A stretch of DNA of 64,000 nucleotides. Source: Kribbella sp. CA-293567 (lineage in GTDB: Bacteria > Actinomycetota > Actinomycetes > Propionibacteriales > Kribbellaceae). The position numbers were made by a program, and so were the translations under genes. How positions within the stretch are numbered: position 1 is the first letter of the stretch; each line of letters starts with the position of its first letter. This document shows positions 8,305-18,500 of this stretch, piece after piece. Under the pieces are notes generated by a model that ran no database searches, was not told where the DNA came from, and saw nothing but the letters and a program-made list of their open reading frames with translations. The stretch is from assembly GCF_027627575.1 (NCBI RefSeq), contig NZ_CP114065.1, positions 4,464,001 through 4,528,000 of the forward strand, read 5' to 3'.

Positions 8305-8340
8305 CAACCCGCCGCGGAAGCACTTCTCCACGGCGGGTTG
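8305..8340 (-). terminator. Hairpin downstream of the GDSL esterase gene
   Basis: CAACCCGCCG (8305-8314) and CGGCGGGTTG (8331-8340) are exact reverse complements around a 16-base loop, 20 bases beyond the esterase stop codon. Likely a transcription terminator. Confidence 0.6.
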
Positions 8341-8360
8341 AGCGTGATCGCTGCGGCTGA

Positions 8361-9275
8361 CTACGCCTTGGTCGGTGCTGCGAGTCCGGCGGCCGCCAGG
8401 ACCGTCGGTACTGCGTTGCGCAGGCCCGCCGCGTTCGGGTGCAGCGGCACCAGGCCGTTCGTCGTCACGCTCGGGATCAGACCCTCGATCCAGCGCGTAC
8501 CGGCGCTCTTGCACATGTCGTGACCGACGCTGGGCGTCGCCAGGTCGACGTACGTCGCGCCATGCGCGGCTGCCTGCTCAGCCATCCGGACGTTCAACCG
8601 GGTCAGGGCCGACTGCAGGTAGTCCGCGTCCATGCCCCAGACCGGCACGACCGGCCAGCAGCCGCCCTTCTTGATGCCCGTCGGGTAGCCGACCATCAGG
8701 ATCTTCGCCTGCGGCGCCCGCGCGCGGATCTCCTCGATCACCGTGCCGTAGGTCGGCGCGAACGCGTCGATCTTCTGCGCGAGCTTGTCGACGCCACCGG
8801 CGGTGTTGGCCGCCTTGCAGGACTTCCCGAGGCCCTGCGGCAGCAGGTTCACACACGAGACCGCGAGACCGACCAGGCCGATGTCGTTGCCGCCGATGCC
8901 GACCGTGACCAGCGTGGTGTCGGCGCTCAGAGCGTCGTACTGCGGCGCCGCCGTGCCGAGCACGATGCCCGGCTGCGGGTTCGCGAAGTGGGTGGTCTGA
9001 GCCGCGCCGCAGGTGACGTCGCGGAACTTGGCAGGAGCGAGCTGCCGGGCGATCAGCGACGCGTAGTTGACCGCCGACCGCGCACAGGTCAGCACCTCCT
9101 TGGCCGGCAGTACGAGCGAACCGGCCGCGAACGAGTCGCCCATCGCCACATAGACCAGAGGTGGGGCCGCGGCCGGGGCCGCCTGCGCCGTCTGGGCCGT
9201 CAGCGGACCGGCGACCAGCGCCACCGCCGCACCGAGTACCGCAATCATCCGTGCACGAGCTGACCTGTTTTGCAT
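8361..9275 (-). CDS. Secreted SGNH/GDSL-type esterase or lipase
   Basis: A 304-residue exported hydrolase. A Sec signal peptide covers about residues 1-32 (RSARAR, hydrophobic core, AQTAQAAPA). SGNH block I is GDSFAAG with the nucleophilic Ser, block III is GIGGND with the oxyanion Gly and Asn, and block V is PLHPNAAG with the catalytic His. The Asp of the usual DxxH motif is not evident (VPLH). A Ser-His dyad supported by a main-chain carbonyl, as in some Streptomyces esterases, is possible. Several cysteines in the mature part suggest disulfides. Ester substrate unknown. Monocistronic, divergent from the TetR gene across 139 bases. Confidence 0.92.
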   Translation of the reverse strand: MQNRSARARMIAVLGAAVALVAGPLTAQTAQAAPAAAPPLVYVAMGDSFAAGSLVLPAKEVLTCARSAVNYASLIARQLAPAKFRDVTCGAAQTTHFANPQPGIVLGTAAPQYDALSADTTLVTVGIGGNDIGLVGLAVSCVNLLPQGLGKSCKAANTAGGVDKLAQKIDAFAPTYGTVIEEIRARAPQAKILMVGYPTGIKKGGCWPVVPVWGMDADYLQSALTRLNVRMAEQAAAHGATYVDLATPSVGHDMCKSAGTRWIEGLIPSVTTNGLVPLHPNAAGLRNAVPTVLAAAGLAAPTKA

Positions 9276-9391
9276 GCTGCCTGCCTTAGACGTTAAGTGA
9301 CCAGTCGGTAACAGTTTGCGTGCGAGTCAGCTTGAAGAAAACTCACCTTTCCGGCAAGGGCTCGGACCCGGTTATTTTGATTGAATATTTC

Positions 9392-9407
9392 CGCTACCGC
9401 GGTAGCG
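9392..9407. promoter_or_regulatory. Perfect 16-bp palindrome, probable TetR operator
   Basis: CGCTACCGCGGTAGCG is a perfect palindrome ending seven bases before the TetR ATG and following an AT-rich stretch (GTTATTTTGATTGAATATTT) that could hold the promoter. Position and symmetry fit autorepression by the adjacent TetR protein. Confidence 0.65.
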
Positions 9408-9414
9408 TAAATGC

Positions 9415-9981
9415 ATGACGCGCGGCCGACCCCGAGATACGGCGATCGAGGGCCGGGTACTGGCCGCGGCCGGCGAAGAGCTGCGCCGAGGCGGCTATGA
9501 CGCTCTGTCGATCGATCGGGTGGCTGAGCGCGCCGGCGTCGCGAAGACCACGCTGTACCGCCGCTGGGCCACCAAGGCCGAACTGGTCGTCGCGCTGATC
9601 ACCGCACTCCGCCAGGAGGTCCTGTTCGAACCGTCCGGCGATCCACGCCGCGACCTGACCGAGCTCGTCGCCGCCATCGCCGCCAACCTCACCGCGACCC
9701 CCACGACGATGGTCGCCGATCTGGTGGCCGCGGCGGCTCGTGAACCACGCGTCGGCGACAGCGTCCGGGCCCTGTGGGCCGAGCGCCATCGAGCCGTCAC
9801 CGCCGTGGTCGCCGAGGCCCAGCAGGCCGGGATCGTGCTCGACCACGTCTCCCCCGCCGTACTGGTCGATCAACTGGTCGGCCCGCTCTACTACCGGCTC
9901 CTCGTCACCGGCGAGCCGCTGTCCCCCGACTACGCCAGGACGCTCGTACGCAGCGTCCTCGGTCCTGAGGAGTCCGAATGA
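9415..9981 (+). CDS. TetR/AcrR family transcriptional regulator
   Basis: A 188-residue repressor with the N-terminal TetR helix-turn-helix (about 10-56), including the recognition segment GVAKTTLYRRWATKAELV, and an alpha-helical ligand-binding C-terminal domain of the common WHG type. The ATG overlaps nothing upstream, and a perfect palindrome stands at -23 to -8 relative to it. The stop overlaps the start of the SRPBCC gene (ATGA, 9978-9981), so both are co-transcribed and the SRPBCC protein is probably the regulated product. The ligand is unknown. Confidence 0.94.
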   Translation: MTRGRPRDTAIEGRVLAAAGEELRRGGYDALSIDRVAERAGVAKTTLYRRWATKAELVVALITALRQEVLFEPSGDPRRDLTELVAAIAANLTATPTTMVADLVAAAAREPRVGDSVRALWAERHRAVTAVVAEAQQAGIVLDHVSPAVLVDQLVGPLYYRLLVTGEPLSPDYARTLVRSVLGPEESE

Positions 9982-10523
9982 GCACCACCGCTGCCGTCCC
10001 CGACAAATCCCCCGTACGCCGTCGCGTACTCACCGCACTCGGTGCGGTCCTCGTGCTGCTGCTCGGGTACTGCGTCTACGCGATCGCTCACACCACCGTG
10101 CTGCGCACCGAGATCGAGGTGGACGCGACGCCCGACGAGGTGTGGAAGGTGCTCGCCGACCGCGCGGCGTACCCGGAGTGGAATCCGTTCATCGTCTCGT
10201 CGACCGGTGAGCTGACGGCCGGTGCGGTCATCACCAACGTGCTGAGGGACACGAACGGGAAGGAGACCACCTTCACTCCCGAGCTGGTCGTGGTCGAGCC
10301 GGGCCGGGAGCTGTGCTGGATCGGCCGGATCGCGCCGGGACTGGTCTTCGACGGCGAGCACTCGTTCCGGATCGAGCCGCTGGCCGGTGGCCGCTCGAAG
10401 TTCGTTCAGGAGGAGAGGTTCCACGGGATCGCCGTCCCGTTCACCGTCAGCATGCTGAACGAGACGATCAAGCCACAGTTCGAGGCGATGAACCGCGCGC
10501 TCGCCGCCCGGGCGGCCGGATAG
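9978..10523 (+). CDS. Membrane-anchored SRPBCC (START-like) protein
   Basis: A 181-residue protein: an N-terminal transmembrane helix (about 19-37) followed by an SRPBCC domain of the polyketide cyclase/dehydrase 2 type. Landmarks are EIEVDATPDEVWKVLADRAA, the loop YPEWNPFI, and the C-terminal helix with LNETIKPQFEAMNRAL. The fold makes a deep hydrophobic pocket for lipids or other small molecules. Because the anchor precedes the domain, the pocket may face the outside or lie at the membrane surface. Coupled to the TetR gene by a four-base overlap. The specific ligand cannot be told. Confidence 0.88.
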   Translation: MSTTAAVPDKSPVRRRVLTALGAVLVLLLGYCVYAIAHTTVLRTEIEVDATPDEVWKVLADRAAYPEWNPFIVSSTGELTAGAVITNVLRDTNGKETTFTPELVVVEPGRELCWIGRIAPGLVFDGEHSFRIEPLAGGRSKFVQEERFHGIAVPFTVSMLNETIKPQFEAMNRALAARAAG

Positions 10524-10532
10524 GCTGCGGGC

Positions 10533-11324
10533 GTGGTCGAGCCGCAGCGGGTGGAGCTTTCGGAGCCTGAGACTTCCCGGGCGAGCCGGACCTATTGGGA
10601 CTCAGCCGCCGGGGACTACCTCGCGGAGCACGGCGCGTTCCTCGGGGACGACAAGTTCATCTGGTGCCCCGAAGGTGTCGACGAGGCGGAGGCTCAGTTG
10701 CTGGGCCCGGTCCGCGGCAGACGAGTTCTGGAGATCGGTTGTGGCGCGGCACAGTGCTCGCGCTGGCTGGCCGGACGCGCGGCCGACGTGGTTGCCTTCG
10801 ACATCTCGGTCGAGCAGCTCAGGATCGGCAAGCAGCTGGACGAGCGGACGGGGACGGCGGTACGGACCGTTGCCGCTGACGCCGTCGCGATCCCGTTCCG
10901 GGACGGCACCTTCGACATCGCCTGCTCGGCGTTCGGGGCGTTGCCGTTCGTCGCCGACGCGGAAGCAGCCCTACGGGAGATCGCGCGGACTCTCAAACCG
11001 GGCGGACTGCTGGTCTTCTCCGTCACTCACCCGATCCGCTGGAGTCTGCCGGACGACCCGACACCGGCGGGCCTGAAGATCACCCAGTCGTACTTCGACC
11101 GCACCCCGTACGTCGAGGTCGACGACCAGGGCACCGCCGTCTACGCCGAGCACCATCGCACCACCGGCGACTGGATCCGCGCCCTCACCGGCGCCGGCTT
11201 CGTGGTGGCCGACCTGCTCGAACCCGAGTGGCCGGCCGGCCATGACCAGGTCTGGGGCGGCTGGGGACCAGACCGCGGCCGGCTCGTTCCCGGTACCGCG
11301 ATCTGGTCGGCCCACAAGAGCTAG
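10533..11324 (+). CDS. Class I SAM-dependent methyltransferase
   Basis: 263 residues, GTG start nine bases after the SRPBCC stop. SAM-binding motif I is VLEIGCGAAQCSRWL, the acidic end of strand 2 follows (VVAFDISVEQL), and motif II is FDIACSAFGALPFV before LKPGGLLVFSVTHPI, all typical of the Methyltransf_11/25 fold. The N-terminal TYWDSAAGDYLAEHGAFLG segment is shared with a group of actinobacterial methyltransferases of unknown substrate. It may be the third gene of the TetR operon. Its TAG stop shares the palindrome CTAG (11321-11324) with the stop of the convergent DUF3068 gene. Confidence 0.9.
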   Translation: MVEPQRVELSEPETSRASRTYWDSAAGDYLAEHGAFLGDDKFIWCPEGVDEAEAQLLGPVRGRRVLEIGCGAAQCSRWLAGRAADVVAFDISVEQLRIGKQLDERTGTAVRTVAADAVAIPFRDGTFDIACSAFGALPFVADAEAALREIARTLKPGGLLVFSVTHPIRWSLPDDPTPAGLKITQSYFDRTPYVEVDDQGTAVYAEHHRTTGDWIRALTGAGFVVADLLEPEWPAGHDQVWGGWGPDRGRLVPGTAIWSAHKS

Positions 11325-12418
11325 CTGGACTCCTTGGACTTCGCCCGGGTCGCGACCACCGGCCGGGTCCGGAGCTGCAGAGCGACGACCAGGCCGAGCA
11401 ACAGCAGCCCGATGATCAGCGACAGCAGCGGCACCCAGAAGCCGATCAGGTTCAGCTGCGCGGCCTTCGCCTGGTAGCCACCCTCTTGGACACCGTTCTC
11501 CTCGGCGCCCTCGACATTCTTCTTCACCGTCGCGTCGTCGTACGCGATGGTCACCTCGGTCGCGGTCAGCCGCGGCTCGTCGTCGACCTCCAGCGAAGCG
11601 AGCTGCTTCTCCTCACCCTTGATGATCGCGCCGGTGACCGGCTCGATCCACAGCGTCCGGGTGTTCTGGTAGGTGCGGTCCACCGCGACCGCGGCCTGGG
11701 CCGGCTCACCGACCAGCTTGCCGGGCACCTGCAACTGGGTGGCCTGCAGCAACTTCTGCTTCGGCACTTCCTGCACGAACTTGTAGACCTTCAGGCCGTA
11801 CAGCTCGTCCTCGGCCTCGAACTTGACCGGGAACGCCTTCCGGGTGGTGGTGTCCCAGAACTTGTACTCCTTCTTCTCCGTCCCGAACGGGAACTTCAGC
11901 ACCAGTCCCTCGTGCCCGCGGAAGAAGTCGGAGCCACCGTTGTCCAGGGTCTGCCGGTCGGCCTTGTTCAGCGTGGTGGTGATGTACTCGCCGGTCTCCT
12001 TGTCGTCCCAGCGCACCGCCTCACCGGTGTGCGCGTCCAGCACGACCCGCTCCTGGACGAAGCTCAACGGCATGTTGTCCGTGTCGCTCGGGTCGTCCGG
12101 GAACTGGTAGTTCGGCTCGTTGGCGGTGACCACGGCGGTGTCGAAGACGACGACGTCGCGGCCGAGCTTCTTGCTGATGTCCTCGGCGGCCTTGACGTCA
12201 CCGCGTACCGTCCGGCGCGCCTCCAGCGTCTGGTTTTCCTTCTTGGCCAGCTCCTTGGCGCTGAAGAAGGTCGCGTTCGGTCCCGTCGAGACGGTGTGCG
12301 CGACCTGATCCGCAGGTGCCACCGCCAACGTCGGATACGCGTAGAACTTGGCCAGTGCCGCGATCCCCACGAAGAAGATCCCGAGTGCGATCACCAGCAC
12401 ACGACTGCGATTCCCCAC
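11321..12418 (-). CDS. DUF3068 membrane protein (PorA-family-like)
   Basis: A 365-residue protein with an N-terminal transmembrane helix (about 7-27), a large extracytoplasmic region, and a second helix near the C-terminus (about 325-348) followed by a short basic cytoplasmic tail. The region with FVQERVVLDAHTGEAVRW, EGLVLKFPFGTEKKEY and RTLWIEPVTGAIIKGEE is characteristic of DUF3068. The mycobacterial relative (Rv0227c, recalled from memory) sits next to homologues of other genes here. Its role is unknown; context suggests envelope glycan or lipid assembly. The GTG start has GGGAGG seven bases upstream. Divergent from the GT-C-like gene. Confidence 0.88.
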   Translation of the reverse strand: MGNRSRVLVIALGIFFVGIAALAKFYAYPTLAVAPADQVAHTVSTGPNATFFSAKELAKKENQTLEARRTVRGDVKAAEDISKKLGRDVVVFDTAVVTANEPNYQFPDDPSDTDNMPLSFVQERVVLDAHTGEAVRWDDKETGEYITTTLNKADRQTLDNGGSDFFRGHEGLVLKFPFGTEKKEYKFWDTTTRKAFPVKFEAEDELYGLKVYKFVQEVPKQKLLQATQLQVPGKLVGEPAQAAVAVDRTYQNTRTLWIEPVTGAIIKGEEKQLASLEVDDEPRLTATEVTIAYDDATVKKNVEGAEENGVQEGGYQAKAAQLNLIGFWVPLLSLIIGLLLLGLVVALQLRTRPVVATRAKSKESS

Positions 12419-12529
12419 AACAACCCCTCCCGGTCTGTCCGCGGGACGCTACCAGCGAGTAGGTGTCTTGAACAGAGACCGGCGGCGAGAAAGTCCGGCA
12501 GTGGCCGAACTGTCATATAGTCCGGCCCC

Positions 12530-14335
12530 ATGAGTACGTTCTGGGGGGCGTCCGGACGGCTGCGTGCCGCGCCGGAAGAGGCGGTACTGCGGGTCGTGGC
12601 GGTGACGATCGCGATCGTCCAGGCCGTCGTGCTCGGCGTGCTGGCCCGCCGCGGCTCCTGGATGAGCGACGACCTGGAGTTCCTGGTGCAGGGCGGCCGC
12701 GGCTTCGCGCCCGGCGAGCTGCTCACCCCGGTCAACGACCACATCGCGCCCGGCCTGCGGTTCGTCTACGCGGTCTTCGCCCAGCTGGCCCCGCTGAACC
12801 ACGACCTCACCGTCGCCTGGCGCGTCCTGATGCAGGCGCTCGCGATCACCCTGCTGGGCTTCCTCCTGCTGCGCCTGCTGGGCAGGAACTGGTGGGTGGT
12901 GGCCGGCACGGCCCTCTACGCGCTCGCTCCGGTCAGCATGCCGTCGTTCATGTCGCTGTCCAGCGCGGTCAACAACCTGCCGGCCCACGTCTTCGGGCTG
13001 CTGGTCCTGCACGCCACCCTCGACTGGTACTCCGGCAACCGGCGGCGGGCAGTTGCCTACGGCCCCTTGTCGCTGCTGATCTCGTTGGCCTGCTGGGAGA
13101 AGTCGGGTCTCGTCCTGGTGACCGCGCTCGCCCTGGCGCTCTATCTCCGCAAGGTCCCGCTGCGCGAGTGGCTTCGGCAGAGCCTGCCGCTCGGCGCCGC
13201 GTTCGCCGTACCGGTGGTTGCCTTCGGCATCGTCTATCTGACCAACGGGCAGCCCTCGGCCGGCCGGCTGCCCGGCTTCGGTGACCTGGTGGAGCTGGCC
13301 GGGCGCGCGTTCGCCGTACCGATCGGGTCGCTGGCCGGCGGGCCGTGGCGATGGAGCCCGATCGCCGTACCGTTCGGGCTGGCCGATGCGCCCGCCGCCG
13401 CGCTGGTGATCGGTTCAGTCGTGTGCGCGTTCCTGTTGTTCGTCGCCTGGCGCTCGAACCGGCGGGCCTTGCTGGTGTGGGGATCCGTGCTCGCCTACGT
13501 GCTGACCACCTGGCTGCTCGTCTCGTACGGCCGGTTCGAGACCTTCGGTGGGGTCTTCACCCTGCACTACCACTACTGGTCGGACCTCTCGATCCCGTTG
13601 ACCCTCGCCGTCGTCCTGACCGCGCGAGCCGTCAAGCTGCCGGCCTGGCCGGCCCGTACGATTCCGGCCGCCGTCGCGTTCTGCCTGGTCGCCTGGACGG
13701 CCGGCGCCGTGGTCTCCGCGGCCGGCTTCGCCCAGCTCTGGGGACAGAACCCGTCCCGCGCCTACTTCGACACCCTCACCGCCGAACTGCAAGAAGCCGG
13801 CCCGTCGGTCAACCTGTGGGACATCACCATGCCGGCGAGCTTCTCGACGATCCTGTCCAAGGACAACCGCCTCTCCCCCGTACTCCGCACCGCCGGCATC
13901 CCGTTCCGCCTGCAAGGACCCGGCGGCGATCCGTACACGGTCTCCGAGGCCGGCCGGCTCCAGCCCACCTCGTTCTTCATCTGGGCGAAGACCAGCACCC
14001 CTGGCGACTGCAAGACGTGGCTGCACGGGACGAAGCCGCTCGAGCAGTCGCTGCGGCGGGTCGGGGTCGGCTTCGGTCCGACCCGCTGGTTCGCCCGGCT
14101 CGCCTACACCACCACCCGGGAGTCACGGGTCCAGGTCGAGCTGATCGATGCCGGCGGCAAGGTGGTGGCGATGCCGCTGCCCGCGGACCCCTGGCCCAGC
14201 AGCGGTCTGGCCAACATGTACTTCGGGCCGTCCGAGCCGATCGAGCCCGTCACCGTGCGGCTGCGTAACCTCGACCCGAACGTCGACATCTGTCTCGGCG
14301 GATTCGACCTCGGCCTACCTCAGGGGACTGGATGA
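12530..14335 (+). CDS. Large polytopic membrane protein, probable GT-C-type glycosyltransferase
   Basis: 601 residues with about ten to twelve hydrophobic segments up to residue 400, then a soluble extracytoplasmic domain of about 200 residues. The first predicted loop holds SWMSDDLEF, an acidic pair at the end of helix 1 as in GT-C enzymes that use polyprenyl-phosphate sugars. This motif and the neighbouring acyltransferase and AftD-like genes are the only grounds for the function. The stop overlaps the acyltransferase start (ATGA, 14332-14335). A DUF or membrane scaffold of another kind cannot be excluded. Confidence 0.75.
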   Translation: MSTFWGASGRLRAAPEEAVLRVVAVTIAIVQAVVLGVLARRGSWMSDDLEFLVQGGRGFAPGELLTPVNDHIAPGLRFVYAVFAQLAPLNHDLTVAWRVLMQALAITLLGFLLLRLLGRNWWVVAGTALYALAPVSMPSFMSLSSAVNNLPAHVFGLLVLHATLDWYSGNRRRAVAYGPLSLLISLACWEKSGLVLVTALALALYLRKVPLREWLRQSLPLGAAFAVPVVAFGIVYLTNGQPSAGRLPGFGDLVELAGRAFAVPIGSLAGGPWRWSPIAVPFGLADAPAAALVIGSVVCAFLLFVAWRSNRRALLVWGSVLAYVLTTWLLVSYGRFETFGGVFTLHYHYWSDLSIPLTLAVVLTARAVKLPAWPARTIPAAVAFCLVAWTAGAVVSAAGFAQLWGQNPSRAYFDTLTAELQEAGPSVNLWDITMPASFSTILSKDNRLSPVLRTAGIPFRLQGPGGDPYTVSEAGRLQPTSFFIWAKTSTPGDCKTWLHGTKPLEQSLRRVGVGFGPTRWFARLAYTTTRESRVQVELIDAGGKVVAMPLPADPWPSSGLANMYFGPSEPIEPVTVRLRNLDPNVDICLGGFDLGLPQGTG

Positions 14336-15555
14336 GACGCACAAGGTTCCCGGCCCTCGACGGGCTCCGGGCGATCGGCGCTCTCGCCGTCCTGACGACG
14401 CACGTCGGTTTCAACACCGGTGAGTCGCTGAACGGTCCACTGGCGGGCCTGCTGGCCCGGCTGGACATCGGGGTGGCGATCTTCTTCGTCATCTCCGGCT
14501 TCCTGCTCTACCGGCCGCACGTGGTCGCGTGGTTCGAGGAGACCGAGCCGCCGCTGCTGCTCCCCTACCTACGCAACCGGGCCCTTCGGATCGTGCCCGC
14601 CCTGTGGGTCGCCGTCCTGCTGGCCGTGTTCCTGGTGCAGAACGACCAGCCCGTCGGGTGGATGTCCTACCTGCGGGAGGCCACCTTCACCAACATCTAC
14701 GTCGACGGGCCGTCCGTGCACGGCATGACGCAGATGTGGAGCCTGTCCACCGAGGTCGCGTTCTACCTGCTGCTGCCGTTCCTCGCGAAGCTGCTGACCA
14801 GCTACGAGCGGCCGACCAGGCGCGCCGTGCGTTGGCGGCTGGCGGTGCTGTTCGGCTTCACGTTGCTCGGACCGCTCTGGATGGGCGTGATCACCGCGAC
14901 CGACAACGCGCGCGCAGGTCTCTGGCTGCCCGGTTACATCGGCTGGTTCGCGGTCGGCATGGGCCTGGCTCTGTGGCAGGTGGCCCGCGCCAGTGGCCGG
15001 CTGGGACCGTCCGTGCTGGACACCCTCACCAAGATCCCCGGCACCGTCTGGGGAATCGCCGCAGCGCTCTTCCTGATCGCCACCAGCCCGCTCGCCGGTC
15101 CGTACGGTCTGTCCGCCTCGACCGTCGGCCAGGCGGTGCTGAAGGACGCCCTCTACACCGGGATCGCCGCCTGTGTGGTGTTTCCCGCGATCACCCCGAC
15201 CCGCCGGACGGTCGCCGTCCTCGGCAGCAGGGCCGGCCGCTTCGCCGGTGACATCTCGTACGGCGTGTTCGTCTACCACACGATCGTGCTGAGCCTGATG
15301 CAGCAACTGGTCGGTCAGACTCTCTTCGACGGCCGGTTCGCGATCCTCTTCTGGCCGACGCTGCTCGTGTCGGTGGCGGTGGCCACGGCCAGCTACTACG
15401 GGCTGGAGCGGCCGATGATGCGCTGGGGACGGCGCGACCGCAGCTACGACGTCTCCGGCGTCGGCCGGGACAGCAACGCCAACGCACAGCCGAAGAGGAT
15501 CGACGACTGGACGAAGCCGGAGGTCAAACCCGTCCCGCCGTCCGGCCAGGGCTGA
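14332..15555 (+). CDS. Acyltransferase 3 family integral membrane protein
   Basis: A 407-residue enzyme of the OafA/YrhL type that O-acylates extracytoplasmic sugars. The family start FPALDGLRAIGALAVLTTH carries the catalytic-type His, and IGVAIFFVISGFLLYRP and MTQMWSLSTEVAFYLLLP are further signatures. About ten transmembrane helices. Translationally coupled to the preceding GT-C-like gene, so it may decorate that enzyme's product. The last 37 codons, which encode a hydrophilic tail after ERPMMRWG, overlap the 3' end of the convergent AftD-like gene. Confidence 0.92.
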   Translation: MRRTRFPALDGLRAIGALAVLTTHVGFNTGESLNGPLAGLLARLDIGVAIFFVISGFLLYRPHVVAWFEETEPPLLLPYLRNRALRIVPALWVAVLLAVFLVQNDQPVGWMSYLREATFTNIYVDGPSVHGMTQMWSLSTEVAFYLLLPFLAKLLTSYERPTRRAVRWRLAVLFGFTLLGPLWMGVITATDNARAGLWLPGYIGWFAVGMGLALWQVARASGRLGPSVLDTLTKIPGTVWGIAAALFLIATSPLAGPYGLSASTVGQAVLKDALYTGIAACVVFPAITPTRRTVAVLGSRAGRFAGDISYGVFVYHTIVLSLMQQLVGQTLFDGRFAILFWPTLLVSVAVATASYYGLERPMMRWGRRDRSYDVSGVGRDSNANAQPKRIDDWTKPEVKPVPPSGQG

Positions 15556-18500
15556 ACCGCGGCGACCAGCGAACCCAGCAGGACCACGCCGACCACCACG
15601 GCGATGAGTTCGAACCGGCGACCGGTCAGCAACCAGGCCAGCAGCGCCGCGGCCAAGGTGGCCGCGAGTCCGATCCAGCCGGCGATGAACGTGCCTGCTG
15701 CCACCGCGAGCACGGAAGCCAGCCAAGGAGCCATCCGGCCGGCTTCCCGTAGCCGGTGGCCGGTGTGCCGTGACCGGCGACGCGAGAAGATCGCCAGTCC
15801 GGCGACGCCCAGGAAGGTCACCAGACCGACCAGCAAGCCGGCGCGGTAGTCCCGGTCGGGGGTGAAGCGCGCGGTGACCACCTGCTCGGGACCGGCCGGA
15901 AGAATCCATCCCTGTTGCCAGCCGCCGACGCGCAGCGGAGCCAGCTTGCGTCCACTGCTGTCGTAGGCCTCCCAGCCGGTGCTGAAGTTCTGGGCGACCG
16001 TCAGGACGGACTGCTCGTCAGCCTGCGGTACTTCGAGAGTGAGCGACGCCGGCGTCGCCCGCCAGACGTCCACACTCTTGACCGGCGTGGGGGTGGCCGC
16101 GAAGCCGGGCCGGATCAGCTTGACCTCGACCGGCACGAAGTCGGCGCTCGCCAGGATGTCCAGGGTGTGCCGGCCGGCCGGCAACCGCACGGCGTTCTGC
16201 TTGCAGAGCGTGAATCCGACCGGCCGTCGCTGCAGGACGTCCCGGACCGTCCCGGTCAGCTTCGTGGGCAGATCCACGCCGTCGACGCGGACCGACGGCC
16301 CGAAGCCGCAGAGCGATCCGGTCGCGGCGTCCAGGTCGACCGGCTTGCGGAGTTCGTCGATCCCGAGCACGCGCAGCTCGGAGACACCGACCGGGAGGTG
16401 CCGGGCGAACCCGCTGGCCGAGTCCACGTCGACGGACCGGTTGTCGGCGGTGAAGGTGACCTGGATCCGCCTCGTCACGGTGGTTCCGGCCGGTAGTGCG
16501 ACGAAGCCCTCCGGATCGATCTTGTAGACCGAGCTCGGGCCCCCGTCCAGTCGCAGGGTCACGATGGTCGGCCGCGACGCCGCCAGGTAGGGGTCGGTCA
16601 GGAACTGGAGTCCGGTGACCGGCTTTTTCCTTGCCCCCGGCAACCTCAGGAACAGCTTCGGCTGCAGGTCGGCCGGGCCGGCCACCCACCCGGTACCGAG
16701 CTCCCGGTCGACCACCGCACCCGGCCGGCCCTCCGGCGCGGTGACCGCGCGGGACGACGCGGTCGCGCGGATCGGCGCCGGCCGGTCCAGCAGACGCTCC
16801 ACGGCGTCGCCGTCCTTCGGCAACGCCGTCCCCTGCAGCCGGTACGCCGCGGCCTCGGGCAGCTCGACGCTGCGCAGCAGTCCCGTCGCTTCCTCGGAGT
16901 CCCGGGCGAAGCCATCGCGGCACAGCGGCCGGGTGCCGGCGTGCAGACAAGCCGAACGGCCGGCCTGCTGGTTCCGGAACACCAGCGCGTCTGGCCGCCG
17001 GTCAGGCACGGCTGGAATCAGCAGTCTGCTCGCCGGTGTCACGCCGGGCAGTGAGAGCTCGGAGATCGAGACGCCGTTGGGGTTCTTGCCGTCCGTCACG
17101 CCGACGGTGATTCGCAGCCGCTGGGTGGTGCCCGGCGGTGCGGTCAGGCGCTGCGGCTGGTCGGTGTTCTGGACGACGGTGGTCAGCGAGCCGCGGTCGG
17201 AGTCGATCTTGAGGGTGCGGACCCCTTCCGTGGTCGGGGCCGCCAGGGAGAACCGCACCTCCAGGTTCTCCAGCGACTGCGGCTCCGCGAAGGTCAGCTC
17301 GAGCCACTCCCCGCTGCTCCGGCCGTAGTTGCCCGAGACCCAGCGGGTCATGGGATCGCCGTCGACGGCTGCCGCCGGCCCGTTGCCCGGCCCGAGCCGC
17401 AAGGTCGCGTCCGCATCCGCTGCCGACGAGGAGGCTCGGACGTCGGTGACGCCGCCCGCCCACGATCGCGTCGTCAACGCGGCCGCCGGGTCGACGACAT
17501 AGTCGAGCGTGCGTCGTTTCTGCCGGCCAGGATCGTCGGCGGTCAGTACAGGCGACGCATTGTCCGCGGATCTGCCGACAGTCACCTCCCGGCGTTGCAG
17601 GCCGTCGGTCTGGACCAACTGAAGCTTGCCGAGGTTCTTGGCGTCAGTACTCGTCACTGCCTCCCGTGAGCCACCCAGAGCAGTCAGCACACCCGGCACA
17701 TCTTCAGGAGCGCCGCGAACCTCCAGCAGCTGCGACTGCGGGACCAGCCGAGCCGGGCTGACCTCACCGACGTCGTAGATCTCCACGCTGGGGTAAGGGA
17801 GTCGCGTGTGCTCGTCGAGCGTCAGGCCGGGCCGCTCCATGGCGCTGCCGGTCGGCGGTCCGAAATACGCGACTCGCTTCAGGCCGGACTCGTCCAGGCT
17901 CTCGTGGACAGCCATCGTCGGGCTCACCTGCGCATCGATCCGCAGGTCGTTCCGTACGACGACGTACTTCACGCCCGCCCGGGCCAGTGCTTGCTGCAGC
18001 GTCTTGTCGCCGACCCCTGAGCCCAGGCGCCGCTCCACCTCGTCCAGCCAGCGCGTAGTACCGGCCGAGCCGAGCGGTACTGCGTCGCGAACCGCCATCG
18101 GCCGCTTCAGCAGCGCCTGGAACGGCTCATCCTTGGTGGAGCCCCAGGTGAAGTCCGCGAACGACGCAGCCGGTACGACGAGCACACTGCCCTTGGTCGG
18201 CTGGTCGTCGAGCCAGGTGGCCGCCTCCCGCCAGTGCGCCGGGATCGCCTCGTAGGACTCCGGCCGCGGCAACTGAGCGAACAGCGCGGGCGTGGCGATC
18301 GACACGACCAGGAAAGCCGCCACGATCGGCACGATGCGGCGGTGGACGCCACGGGCCGTTGCCCAGGCCGTCAGGCGCGTCAACGCGTGCGCTGCCGCCA
18401 GCACGAGCGGCAGCCTCACCACCAGCTCGAACTTGTGGGTGTTACGGATAGCGGCCAGCGGTCCGTCCAGCAGCTCGTGCAGCTGTGAGGCGAGCGGCGT

